Shown here in pieces: positions 24,001 through 34,640 of a stretch of DNA of 64,000 nucleotides (position 1 is the first letter of the stretch; the number at the start of each line of letters is the position of its first letter). Under the pieces are notes generated by a model. It saw nothing but the letters and a program-made list of their open reading frames with translations. It was not told where the DNA came from and did not search any database. A program made the translations under genes and the position numbers. The DNA lies in NCBI RefSeq assembly GCF_028583425.1, contig NC_072796.1, positions 143,353,464 to 143,417,463 on the forward strand, given 5' to 3'. Source of the DNA: Eublepharis macularius (taxonomy: Eukaryota; Chordata; Lepidosauria; Squamata; Eublepharidae).

Positions 24001-27000
24001 CCTGTCGGTTAGAGCCCTCTCTCCCAGCCATTTCAGTGCTAGACTCAAAAGTTTCACCTACTGTCTGTTTCCAAAGTATCCTGGGCAAAGCAGCAGTTAA
24101 GATAGGTGGTCTCTTGCCCCTAAGCTGCTCTGTCCTGTGTGTAGCCTCTCTGGTCGTAAGCACACGTCTGCCAATGAATCTGTAGCGCCCTGCCCGTGTA
24201 CTCAACATCCATAGCAAGTTTTGCGTGCCAACTGAAAATTGCCACAGCTGCAAAGATGAATGGCCTCCCAGGGCGCCTTATTCCGAGGCTACTACTCACA
24301 GCCTTGCATGGTGTCGCCTATTTTGAGCACCGATGAGAACTGTCGCTCTCTTGGGGGCTGCCTATTTTCTGGATGGTCAAGGTTTGCGTCTTCCCTCACT
24401 TCTTCCAGTGGTCTCGGTGAGGGCGCCTTCAAAGCCCCCTCTTAACCAAGAGAGGTCTGGCAGTGGCAGAGGCAAAAGAGGGCTCCCCGCTCTCTGAAAC
24501 ACATTTTGGAAGAGCAGAGAAGTGCCTTCCTTGGTTACTCATAACCCTGCTGTTCAAGTAAAGTGCTAAGAGGGAACAAAATCTAGGTTCGTTGTTATTA
24601 GCCAGTAGCCACACAGCGCTGTGGCAGAAGCCCGGAGAGAGTCCCCTGGTCTGACTTGTTGCACGGCATCTGTCTCCCTGCTTCAAGGGGTAGAGCCTCT
24701 CCCCTCTGACCTTCTGGTGTTCCTTTGCCCCAGGGATAACTGTACAGAGGCGCCTGTCCAGGAATAGAGTAGCTTTGTTCCCCTGGCAAATCTCCCTTTT
24801 CACCCCTGAAGAAGGTGCATTTTCCATGCTTCCTTCTTTTGTCTCCAGTGTTCCTTGCCCAGCTCTGGATGCCTCTCCCTTCCCATGTGCCCATAGTGCT
24901 GCTCCGCAAGGCTAAAGTCACGCACACCCCAAACACACACTTGCAAGCTACCTCGCCTTTTTAAAATACTAACCAACTTTATTGTGGCATAAGCTTTCGA
25001 GAACCACAGCTCTCTTCATCTGACGATGCATCTGACAAAGAGAGCTGTGGTTCTCGAAAGCTTATGCCACAATAAAGTTGGTTAGTCTTAAAGGTGTTAC
25101 TGGACTTACTATTTTGCAACTACAAACTAACACGGCTGACTCCTCTGGATCTATCCCCTTTTTTTGTATAGCTTTGGGCAGTGCGTATGCATTTAGGAAA
25201 TCTTCCACTTAGGAAATCTTTTGCAGTGAGCTTGGCAGCAGTTGGCCTGACCCTTCTGCCCCACGGCACTTCAAGAATTTTCTTGCTATGAAGATGTGTG
25301 CCCTCACCTTCTTGCCCAAATCTCACACGGTTTCTTGTTTCTCCCCAAGCGGTTTGCTTTTGGAGGGGGGGCATTCTGCGTGAGTGGCTTTTAGCCTTGA
25401 TGGGGAAGTCAGTACTTTTCAAGATGTGGAGATTGCCACACAGATTTATGTATTTAGGTATTCATACCGTTTTTCTCCCCAGTTTGGCGGGGGTGGGGGG
25501 GCAAGGCACCTGACAGCATTGCTCTCCCCTTCTCCATTTTATCCTCACAACAACAACCCTGTGAGGTAGCCTAATCTGAGAGCGTGTGACGGGCCCAACA
25601 TTACCCATGGCAAATCCCCTTGGCAGAGTGGGGATTTGAACTCCGTTCGCCTAGATCCTAGTCTCAGCACCAACTACTGCGGCACATTTGATATGCGCCA
25701 TTACAGAAAGACCAACAATGTGCTCCTGTCATTTGGGTGAAAAAAGGTCTCAAAGGCAGTCTTCTTTTTTTTGAACAGTTTCAGCCCAGCCACAGAAACT
25801 CTGAGAAGTCGCACTGCAAAGGGAGGGCTTTAATTTTTTTTTTTTTAAATAGCTTGCTTTATGGGCAGACTCCTTTCTGTGCCAATGCCACGCAGGTTAG
25901 GAAGGAGACGTTTGTTTTCCAGTGTCCCAAATATTCCTTTTTTTGGCCAGCAGTTCCTGACACACCGTCTCAGTTACAAAGGCTGTTGCAGGAATGTGCT
26001 GATTGTCCTCTCTTGAGTCCTCAAGAAGCCGGGGGACCCCAGAGGTCAAGGGAGAAGGGGCCACAGCCGACATGGCAGCCTGCCCTTCACATTCTTGGCT
26101 CTCCTATTTCGCCCACAGTTGGGACCAAGCAGCACAAGAGGACCTGCCTGGACCTCTTCCTCAGCGGTGTGTATGTGCAGCGCACAGCAAAGTTGCGCGT
26201 TGGGTTGCTCTCCCTTCCCCCTTGCTCAAAAGGATGTACAAAGCGGTTGAGAGCCGAAGGAATGGAGGACAAGGAATCCTTGCCTCGTTTCAGTCCTGAA
26301 CCCACAGCTAACCAGTTTCCTGCTATGATCTGGAGTTCAAGGGAACAAATTGTCTCTTCAGGTTGACAAAGGTCTAATGAACCTTCCTGCTTCCATTCCC
26401 CCAAGTTATGGGGTCAGACTTCAGAAGAAAGATGCTACACGCACACACACACACCCCTATGGGTGGCTGCCCTCTTCCAAGCCCTCTTCGGGTAGAGGGC
26501 TCCCTTCTGTGAGGAGGGGTGGCTGCGGCCGCATGCCTGCCTGAGCCGACTCCAAAGATCTCCCGTCTTAAGACACATCCACACCCTGCCACCGCCACTT
26601 TTTTACTGCTCAATCTCGGCTGCTTTAGGAATGCTTTGTTGCTTTTCAATTTTCCCTGGCTCTTTGGATTACTTTATTGGCTTTTATTGCCTCTGGCAGT
26701 TTTTACTCGATTTTCTTACTTGCTTTAATGTTATTGCATGTTGCTTTGCGCCCTTTGGATGGATTTTTTAAAAACAAATGCAGCCGCCGTATCACGGTTC
26801 TCAAACCGTGTTTCTGACATCCTGGGAAGAGTGTTTTGCACGCTCAGACTTTTCTGCCCATTGCCTTGCCTGCCTCAGGTTGTTTGCTTAAATCGTCATC
26901 GTCCTCCTCAAAACAAGAAGCCGCCTTGGAAAACCTTGACCTTCCCTGTGGCTGAAATTGGGGAGCAGCAGCAGAATCTTTTTGCAAATCTTTGTCCTGG

Positions 27001-28936
27001 TTAGACAGATATTTAAGTAATGCCAGCTTTTGGCTCGCGGGTGTCCTGCGATGGCAGCATTTTGTAGCCAGCATCTGAGGGCTATGCATAGGATTCCTGG
27101 AGTGTCGCTGCACTGGGGAGGGGAACAAGAGGGATTGGGCTGCAGCCCCGAGGTGTGTGGAGTCCCTCGGAAAAGTCTTGATAGGGGAAAGTGCCTCATT
27201 GAATACCTGTCTTTTTTCTCTACTGGGGACATCAAGCAGCTGGGATGGGCATTTTTATTTTGGGGGAGAGTGTGCAGTTGAAAGTTCACCCCCTTCTCCA
27301 ACATCATCGCCATGAAGCACCCCTATCCCGCACAGCTGCTTCTTGGGGCTAAATGACACCCCCGCTGTCACAAGTTTGGCCCTTTGCTTTGTGCTGGGGG
27401 TGAGTTCAAAGGGTTAGGGGACCTCCCCTTTAGAAGAGGCAGCTTATCAGTTTTGCAGGTTTCATTGGTGAACAAAAATTTTCTTGCTGTTCGCCTTTTA
27501 TTTTCCCAATCACTGGGTAAGATTGGTTAGGCTGAAAAAGAGAGGCTTCCCTCAGCAGCCCCCCCCCCCCACACACACACTTAAAGGCTGAACAGGGCCT
27601 TGAAAATGAATGTGTCAAGCCATGGGTGGGGGGGTGGGGTGGGGGGCTGCTGTTCCATTTCTCAAGCCACCAAAGTGAGGTCTGTGCGTAGCTGCCTTCT
27701 TGACAGTCAGGCTCCTTTTCCCCCAGACAGAAGGGGAGCCTTCCAGAGGAGCTCTTGGACTGGTGACCATGGCTTTAGGTGGTTTGGTGGAGGGGCCTCT
27801 CTCTTTCCCTGGCACTGGCAAAACTGCTCAAACCCCACCGCCCCCTGTATTTTGCCCCCTATGTCCCCAGGCCTGGCTTCCACGCTCTGTGGGGCATGTG
27901 GCGCTCCTCTGAGCAATGCGGGGGTCTTTGTCCAAGCTGCAAGCTCTCAGCCTCAGTTTACCATCTGCAGGGTATAAACAGGAGTGGTGTGACCTGCCCC
28001 CCGCCCCCCCGGATATCCACGAGGAAGACGGAGGGCTCCCCAAGTTGCAGCAACAGTCCCATGAATGGCACCTCAGGTCACCGCTCCCAAGTGCTCGAAC
28101 CAACTGCTGAGCTGCCGTGTTTCCCAGTTCCTGTGGCTTGGAGGGGAGGGATCTTCTGGGTCTCCTCATTATCTCCGACCCTCTTCCTCCAACTCTCCCC
28201 CCCCCCCACCCCACATTAGTTTCCTCCTCTCCATCGCTTAACCTTCCAAGGGGAGTCCTGCTGGCCTACTTGGGAAAGCTTCCTGCCTTCCTTATTGAAA
28301 CATTTGGAAACTCCTTCTGAATCCTCCTGCTCCTGGGCGGTTGTGGCCCCCTGTGACTGCTCCTGCTCCTGCCCCTCCCCGCCCCACCCTGCCGGCCTTC
28401 ATGGTACTTACCATCTTCCTCTGGTTGCTGAGGCAGAAAGTGCAGATCTGCTTGGGCTGGGAGTTCTCGCTTTCCCGTGTGGGGGGGCTGCTGCTGCTAC
28501 TGCTGTGGTGGAAGAAGGCTGGCGTGGTGTGGCACGGTTGCCCGTCTCCACACGCTTCCCCCACCAGGAGGACGTTGCCCAGGTGTGAGATGTAACTGGA
28601 AGCCAGGCGGAGTGTCTCAATTTTGGAGAGTTTCCGGTCCGCTGGCTCCGTGGGGATGAGAGTCCTCAGGGCAGTGAAGGCTGTGTTGACGCTGTTGGTC
28701 CGGTCCCGCTCCCGTGCGTTGGCCGTGTGGCGCTGGCGGGGCTCCCTGTTGATCCGGTTGGGCTTCTTGCTGCTTCTGCGCTTGCTGCTTTTCAGCCCGT
28801 ACCCGCCGGCATCCAGGTGATAGGGCTTCTCTTCTGAGCCAGAGCTCTCACTCCCATTCTCCTCATCCTCTGACAACATGCTGATCTCAGGGTACAGGTA
28901 GCGACTAGGGGGCGAGCGCAGCATGGCAAAGGACAT
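18338..28936 (-). CDS. SCX: Scleraxis bHLH transcription factor, complete coding sequence (2 coding exons)
   Basis: Scleraxis is a nuclear class II bHLH factor that pairs with E proteins on E-boxes and drives tendon and ligament progenitor genes. The joined product is 187 residues; the human protein, from memory, is about 200. Exon 1 (28936-28412) encodes residues 1-175. These comprise an acidic serine-rich stretch (about 22-37), a basic patch (about 50-60), the bHLH domain (about 67-124, with the basic motif [13 protein letters not shown] and the helix [14 protein letters not shown]), a serine run (145-150) and the cysteine-bearing tail [12 protein letters not shown]. Exon 2 (18376-18338) adds [12 protein letters not shown] and a TAG stop. 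The exons join in phase 0 through a GTAAGT donor and a TTTGCAG acceptor. The first ATG opens with MSFA, as in other scleraxis proteins. The gene lies antisense in what is probably a BOP1 intron. TCF15 (paraxis) is the closest paralogue, but the N-terminus and tail identify SCX. Confidence 0.97.
19655..19815 (+). repeat. L2/CR1-like LINE 3' tail
   Basis: A T-rich segment followed by a CACCGCCCTAAG motif and AATAAA is typical of 3' ends of squamate L2-like LINEs. Similar tails occur near 26590-26775 and 55775-55890. Confidence 0.35.
20994..21043. repeat. TAG trinucleotide microsatellite
   Basis: About 16 uninterrupted TAG units. It forms the tail of the minus-strand SINE that follows. Confidence 0.95.
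21044..21256 (-). mobile_element. tRNA-derived SINE with MIR-like body
   Basis: On the minus strand it begins with a tRNA-like head (TAGCACAGTGGTTAAG as A box, GGTTCAAATCC as B box). A CCTTGGGTCAGCC segment, GTTGTGGGGATAATAATA and AGAAGAGCGGTATATAAG follow, and then the trinucleotide tail. It is not a functional tRNA gene. Confidence 0.75.
24970..25153. repeat. Palindromic Penelope-related repeat, copy 2
   Basis: Two inverted arms meet near 25026. Each carries AGAGAGCTGTGGTTCTC, GAAAGCTTATGCC and then AATAAAGTTGGTTAG. The right arm continues through GGTGTTACTGGACTT and CTAACACGGCTGACTCC. The right arm reads CTGACAA instead of CTGACGA. Confidence 0.85.
25440..25700 (-). mobile_element. MIR-like tRNA SINE, decayed
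   Basis: The plus strand shows ATTTTATCCTCACAACAACA, CCCTGTGAGGTAG and GTGGGGATTTGAACTCC. This is a common squamate SINE read backwards, with the tRNA B box in the last motif. Confidence 0.6.
26590..26775 (+). repeat. AT-rich LINE 3' tail-like segment
   Basis: A T-rich block ending TTGCTTTGCGCCCTTTGG resembles the 3' region at 19655. The match is by composition and a short motif only. Confidence 0.25.
28412..28936 (-). CDS. SCX: SCX coding exon 1 (start codon, bHLH)
   Basis: This 525-bp coding exon carries the ATG at 28936-28934 and the whole bHLH domain. It ends after codon 175 (ATG, Met) at a GTAAGT donor. Reading through the donor would add a glycine- and alanine-rich tail that does not resemble scleraxis. 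Confidence 0.97.
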
Positions 28937-29293
28937 GGCTGGGTGTGGGAAGTGGAACTGGGGGGCCCCCCGTTTGTGCTGGGACTCCTCAGCTCTGCTC
29001 TTCCATCCTCAGATGGCTCGAGGAGGGGAGAGGCCGGGAGCTCCTGGTGTCTCCTCCCGCAAGGCTCTCCCGTCTTGACCGCCTAGTTTTCCTAGCAGGG
29101 AAGTTTCCTGTGCTGCCCTGATGGCCCTTGGTCTGCCTCCAGGGCTGGTCCCCCTTTTCCGCTTGGCTCTTCTAGCTCAGAAGGGGTTACGTCCTGTTGC
29201 TGCACAGCAGACAGCGGGTGATTCCTCCTGGCACGCGCGCGTGTGTGCGTGTGGAAAGCCTGCGTGTGGAGTGTGTCAGGAGCTGAGCAAGCG

Positions 29294-29300
29294 TTTTATA
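29294..29300 (-). promoter_or_regulatory. SCX: Candidate SCX TATA box
   Basis: On the minus strand the sequence reads GCTATAAAACGC, a good TATA box match, 358 bases upstream of the SCX start codon. A transcription start about 25-30 bases downstream would fall near 29265 and give a 5' untranslated region of roughly 330 bases. The flank contains a CpG-containing GCGCGCGTG stretch. The motif is visible; promoter function is inferred from position only. Confidence 0.45.
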
Positions 29301-30499
29301 GCACGAGCAAGTGGTCCGGCAGGCAAGCCCCTCCTCCGCTTGCGGCAGCTCCCGCCTACCTGAGCCTGCCTTGGCGCTTGGGCCGCTGAAGGAAAGGGAG
29401 GCCAGAAGCCAGCCGTGGGGAAGCTGCTGGGAGAGGGAGAAGCACGGCCCTGGGTGGGTGCAGGCTCGCAGCCTGCCGACTTGCAGGCGGCTGGGGGGAG
29501 ACCGTGGCAGCCAGGGTGGGCCTCGAGTGGCCGGCTGTTGCTGGAAGGGCTTCTGGCTTGGCCGTGTCTCCCTGGGCAAGGCTTTCTGCCTGTGGCCCAA
29601 GCCATCTGCCGCTCAGAGGCACTCTCTGCTTCCTTCTGGGACGGAGGGAGAAGAGGGGAAGCAGCAGGCCTGAGGCCAGCCACAACCCCCTTGCAGGCAG
29701 CCGGCCAGGGGATGAAGCAGAGCCCACAGCGGAGTTAGTCATTGCGGGGGGGGAGCTTTCTGCCCTCCCTCCCCACACCCCACCCTCAAGCATGACCAAG
29801 TCAGTCCTGCTGCTGCTGCTGCTGCTGTTAATGGGGCACAGCAAGAAGGATTAACCCTAGCCAAGCCATCCTGCGAGGTGGTCTGCCCGGCAATGCACTG
29901 CTCTGCCTGTGCAAATTGCGTAGCCTGGAGTGGGGCTCTTCTCTCCCCACCTCCTGCCCCCAATTCCTGCTTATTAAAGGACCAGGCTGTGCTTCTTTCG
30001 CACCCTCTGCTTTCAGCCCCCTCCCAGAGAGTCCCCTGCTGTCTTTGGCGTTCCCCTCCGGAACCTCGACTCTGTGTGTGCTGAAGTGGTGCTGTCCTGG
30101 CTGGACTGGTGTGGCGTAAACCGTAACTCCTCCGTGGCGTCTTGGGCCGTGTCTAAGTGGAAGGAGACATCTCTGGTCCCCCCACCAGGGCCTGAGCTGG
30201 TCATTTGGAGGTCTCTGGTGCTATTGCCGTGGTTTGGGGCGGCAGAGGTGCTGCAGCTCCGGCTCTCAAGGGGCGGCTGTCCACCCACGCCACAAGCCCC
30301 TGGGGAGGGTCTTCATTGCTTCGGTCTTCCTCGGATTGCTGAGCCTTGGCTGGGCAGAGTCTCTCTCGGACAACACCCTCTGCCAGAGAGGAACATTTTC
30401 CTTGAGGGGCGGACAATACGGAGGCCTTTTCGGAGCAGGAGCCCTGGGACGTGCCGGCCTCTCTCTCCAGGTTGTGCTTCCGTTAGGTTTGAATCCTTC

Positions 30500-30665
30500 C
30501 CTTCCTCTGGCTCAGGGCAGAAATCATTTCCATTCCTTCATCTTCGACAACCCTGCAAGGGGGATTCAGCTGGGAGAGAGTGGCTGTGCTACGGTCACCC
30601 AGTGAGTTTCGTGGTCGAGTAAAGGTTTGAGCCCGGATTTCTGCAGTTCTGCTCTAACCAGAAGA
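30500..30665 (-). mobile_element. Decayed MIR-like SINE
   Basis: TCGACAACCCTGCAAGGGGG, GGTCACCCAGTGAGTTTC and GTTTGAGCCCGGATTT on the plus strand parallel the SINE at 25440, with more substitutions. Confidence 0.45.
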
Positions 30666-31607
30666 CCACGCTTCCCTGCTTCCCTGCTCCCCTTCAGAGC
30701 CCAGCTGATGACGCAGGGACGTGTTCACGGGGAGCAGAGCCTGTTAGGAAGAGAGACCCAATTGAACTGATTTCTGTCTGCCCCAGTGGGGGAGATCCAG
30801 ACACCCCCTGGATCCAGCTGTTGTGCTGAAAACCTTTCCTTTCTCCGTTCGGGACGTCTGTTAGGGGAAGCTGGATTTCCAGGGAAAAAACAGAATGCAA
30901 CGCGCAGGGATTGTGCAGATTTTAATTGTCCACGAGGACAAGGGTAGGAAAGACACCATATAGGTGGGCACCCTTGAGCAAGAACAGGTAGATTACATCT
31001 TAGGGCAAGAAGCCTGGGGGGTGAGTGGGCTGCCTCCTGGCTTCTGAGCCTGCAGCCTGTACTTGTACTTCTCTTTCCACCATCAAGAGGCCCAGGAACT
31101 TATCTCCTACTCTGAAGCGTCCTCCAGGCCTTCGGTAGCTTTACTGCTAGGTTCATCTTCTAACTCCTGGAAGCAAGAAGTCTTCCCCCCCCACCCCCAT
31201 CCAGTTGGGTCAGTCCTTTTGCGGCTGTTGGGGGGGGGTAGTCGCTTGGGACAGGTCGAGACTCAGGTGCCTGTTAGGAGGGGCCCCATCGCTTGTCCCC
31301 CTCCAACCCAGTTTAAGTGCTGAACTCTCACCCAGTTCCTATAATGGGGGGTAGGGGTGGGTTGTACATTGTTGCCCCTTGAAATTCTGGAAAGCTCAGC
31401 TGCTTCTTGTCCCCCCCTCCTTTATTTCTGACTTCAGTCTCCCCCCCCCCCCCACGTGGACCAGCTATTTTCAAGAAAGTGCTACTGGGAAAAGAATCCT
31501 TTCCCCTGCCAGGAATGTGCACGGAGGAATGCCTCTCCCGTTCCAAGAGCAACTTCCAGACGTGTGGCTGAGTGACGGCAACTCCTTGTGGGGGTGGGAC
31601 CAGTGCC

Positions 31608-31620
31608 GGGGGGGGGGGGG
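31608..31620. repeat. G homopolymer (13)
   Basis: Uninterrupted G run just upstream of a GGGA tetranucleotide repeat (31687-31712). Confidence 0.95.
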
Positions 31621-31686
31621 CTGCAGGCTGCTTTCCGAGTAACTGAGCTCACTCCGGCTGATGTGTTAACTACACGGGAGGCAACT

Positions 31687-31780
31687 GGGAGGGAGGGAGG
31701 GAGGGAGGGAGGCAGACCTGCTACTGGCAGCTTCCATTCAGGAAAAACTGCCTCTGCCTCTCTCTCTCTCTCTCTCTCTC
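31687..31780. repeat. GGGA and CT simple repeats
   Basis: A GGGA repeat of about 26 bases and, 45 bases on, a CT repeat of about 23 bases. Confidence 0.9.
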
Positions 31781-32254
31781 CTGGAGGAATGTGGCGTTCT
31801 TGGCTGCGCTGCGCTGCTGTGAGTGGCACTTAAAATTCAGGGCACAGAGTTAAGAGGGGTTTGGAAGCCTTATCGCGGCCCCTTGGGTGCTTGAGAGGGT
31901 CCTTCCAGGGTGCTCGGAGTTTAGGGAGGAGCAGCTCGGGATCCTGGGAGAATTCAGGGGCTGGGGACTCGTAATCTTATGTCTTTGGCTTGACGCACTG
32001 AAAGGGACCCAGCCACATTTCCCCCTTATTTTGCTGCCAACGGAGCGCTTCTTAGTTGTGTGGCATGCTTGAATTCCCTCTTCCCAGTGCGAGAGCGCAC
32101 AGAAGCCTGTAGGCTGCGCAGCTGAGCTCAGAGGGGATTGTGTCTCCCCACTGCCCCACCCCAAAGAAGCCGGCATGCCCACGGACACCCTCGGAGCACT
32201 AGGGATCAGTGTATGGCTTGAGGGTTTGTCCAGCCAAGCACAAATAAAAACGTC

Positions 32255-33215
32255 AGGAATCATCTCGTATCTGGACCCAAGAGAGTGGAAGACTTACCAC
32301 CCAGTCTCAAATGTACCATTCTTGAGCAAGATGATTGAGCGAGTGGTGGCTGGGCAACTTCAGGGATTCCTGAATGAAGCTGATTGTTTGGATCTGTTCC
32401 ATTCTGGTTTCAGGCCCATGCCTGGTTGTGGGGCTGAAACGGCCTTGGATGACCCCCCCACCAGGAGATGGCGGGGGAAGGGCGACCCCGTTCATTGCCC
32501 TGGACCTGTCGGCAGCTTTTGCTACCGTTGATCCTGGTATCCTTGTGGACTGCCTTTCATGGCCAGCAATGGGCGGCACTGTCTTGCAGTGGTTTCGGTC
32601 CTGACTTGAGGGCCGGTTTCAGAGTGTGGTGTGGGGGACGGCTGCTCTGCCCTTTGGCCTTTGGCCTGTGAGGTTCTACAAGGTTCTGTTTCGTCCCCCG
32701 TGCTTTTCAGCATCTATGTAAAGCTATGTAAAGCTGCTATGGTTGGTTGCCTGGATGCAGCTTTGGAACGGATAAAGGATAACAAGCCGAGAGTTAATCG
32801 TGACAAAACAGAGGTGCTGCTGGTGTGGCAGCCTCTTGACCCAGGCATGGAGAGATCTCCTGTTCTGCTTGGGGTTGCAGTCCCTCAACAGGAGCAGGTT
32901 CGCGGCTTCAGGTGCTGCTGGATCCAGGCCTGCTGTTGGATAAAGTGAAGGCAGAGGTGGCCAGGGGTGCCTTTTACCCGCTCCAGCTGGTCAGCCAGCT
33001 GTGACCCTTGGTGGAAAAGATCCTGCCACTGTGATGCATGCCCTGGCAAGACCTGGATTAGATTACTGCACTGTGCTCTGTGTGGGTCTGCCCTTGAAGA
33101 CATTCTGGAAGCTACAGTTAGCACAGAATGCTGCAGCCAGAATGTTGAGTGGAGCGGGTCATAGGGACCGTGTCACTCCAGTCTTGCTCCATCTGCGCTG
33201 GCTCCCAATTTGAAT
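32255..33215 (+). mobile_element. CR1/L2-type LINE reverse transcriptase remnant (pseudogene)
   Basis: A reverse transcriptase spread over all three frames by indels. Visible pieces are HPVSNVPFLSKMIERVVAGQ, DLFHSGFRP, FIALDLSAAFATVDPGILV, CGVP-like remnants, and near the end LDYCTVLCVGLPL with LQLAQNAAARMLSGAG. It is the same type of element as the fragment at the window start, probably older. Stops and frameshifts rule out function. Confidence 0.85.
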
Positions 33216-33559
33216 GAAATATGAAAAGAGACCGAGTAGAAGTCAAAGAGCTGAGGAGTGGGATGCCCCCAGGCAGTCCTGTGACAGAGCCCGTGGGGGG
33301 CGGGGCGCCGCGGCGGGGAGAAAGGACAAAGTCCTGCTCATCCCCTGTGCGGTTTCAGCCTTCATGCCAGTGGCCCCAGGAATACAAGCTTGCTTTTACC
33401 AGAAGCTGCCCTTCAGGGACCGCCCAATCCTTTACTCGGGACCTGAATCTCCTCTCACACCATGGAATTGCCTGTATTCCCCCATACCTGCTTTTGTGGC
33501 ACAGCATGACTCTTGCCAGCTTATTCTATCCAGGGGGATACCCGTCCTTGCACCCAGAG

Positions 33560-34640
33560 ATGTGAGGGGCTGGAAAAATTGGGGGGGAGGGGGGAGAGAA
33601 CCCCCCATTTTTCTCTAGGCCTTTTTTTTCCTTTTACTGATGTAAAAAATTGAAACTTTGAGGGAGCCCTGAAAAAAATCTCCAACGGAAATCTGTGAAA
33701 AAAACCTATAAAATCCTTTTAAGAGCTCCGTGGCACAGAGTGGTAAGCTGCAGCACTGCAGCCCAAACTCTGCTCAGGACCTGAGTTCGATCCTGGCGGA
33801 AGCCGGGTTCAGTTAGCCGGCTCAAGGTCGACTCAGTCATCCATCCTTCCGAGGTCGGTGAAATGCGTACCCAGTTTCCTGGGAGTAAGGTATAGATGAC
33901 TGGGGAAGGCAATGGCAAACCACCCCGCAACAAACAGTCTGCCAAGAAAACGTCGTGATGCGATGTGCCCCCCCCCCCCGCCCCATGGGTCAGTAATGAC
34001 TCAGTGCTTGCACGGGGGACTACCTTTACCTATTTTCTTTTTTAGAACGAGTAAAATACTTCTTAAGGTGAAGTTTTCCATACTGAAAATGTATAGCATA
34101 AAAAAGTATGAGATTCCCCCCCCCCCAAGTATTTCCAGTGGAAGGAGCATTGGAAAAAGAACTATTATACTATAGACAAATAAAATATTTTAAACAGTTT
34201 ATCTGTTTAAATATAAACAACATTAGTGGTATGAGAGAGTTTCTGTCCAAATAATACACTTTTGTTTGTTTACTACAGCATCTGTTTGATCCCCTTGGCG
34301 TCTATTTTTTCCCTCCTCTCAGATGGCAAACACTAAAGATACTTGTGTTGTGGTATCCTACTGTGCAGCAGTCTGTAACTAAATGTTACAGTCTGTAACT
34401 AAAATGTTGTGGGGATACTTGTAATTTTTCTTATAGAAAATGAAGATATTTACACTTCTAAATTACATAAATGTGCCAAATACTATAATTGTACGTGCTG
34501 AGTTACCAATGATTTGTTTTATGTTGGTCAATCATTAAAAGGTTAGGTGTAATGGGAAAGTCAGTGTTGCATATATATGAATTATCCCCAAAATTTTCAT
34601 TTTTTTCGGGGGGTAAAAAGCGAGGCAGGGGAGACCCTGA
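33560..34640. repeat. AT-rich element interrupted by a SINE
   Basis: The two AT-rich flanks (33560-33721 and 34036-34640) differ strongly from the GC-rich surroundings. The left end carries GAAAAATTGGGGGGG and the right end, read backwards, GAGAAAAATCAGGG, which could be degenerate terminal inverted repeats of a DNA transposon. No transposase is visible. Confidence 0.3.
33722..34035 (+). mobile_element. Sauria-type tRNA SINE
   Basis: The tRNA-like head has an A box in GTGGCACAGAGTGGTAAGC and a B box in GAGTTCGATCC. The body follows with AGCCGGCTCAAGGTCGACTC, GGCAATGGCAAACCACCCCG and GTCAGTAATGACTCAGTGC, and the tail is ACTACCTTTACCT. This is the squamate-specific SINE that depends on BovB LINEs. 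It is nearly full length. Confidence 0.9.

Larger units (their letters stand above)
18377..28411 (-). other. SCX: SCX intron (10 kb), also inside the presumed BOP1 intron
   Basis: No coding exon is supported here. The interval contains a tRNA-derived SINE with a TAG-repeat tail (about 20994-21256), a palindromic Penelope-related repeat (24970-25153), a second decayed SINE-like piece (about 25440-25700), and AT-rich LINE 3' tails near 19.7 and 26.7 kb. The remainder is GC-rich sequence with many C or G homopolymers. Its long open frames, such as the 310-codon one at 19463-20395, have low-complexity composition and no recognisable domain. Confidence 0.8.

Noticed and set aside
28292-28411. Read-through extension of SCX exon 1
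   Set aside because: The glycine- and alanine-rich tail after NQRKM is intron sequence. The GTAAGT donor and the [12 protein letters not shown] exon explain the true end.
32631-32948. A functional reverse transcriptase gene
   Set aside because: Frameshifts and stops break it throughout. It is a dead LINE copy.
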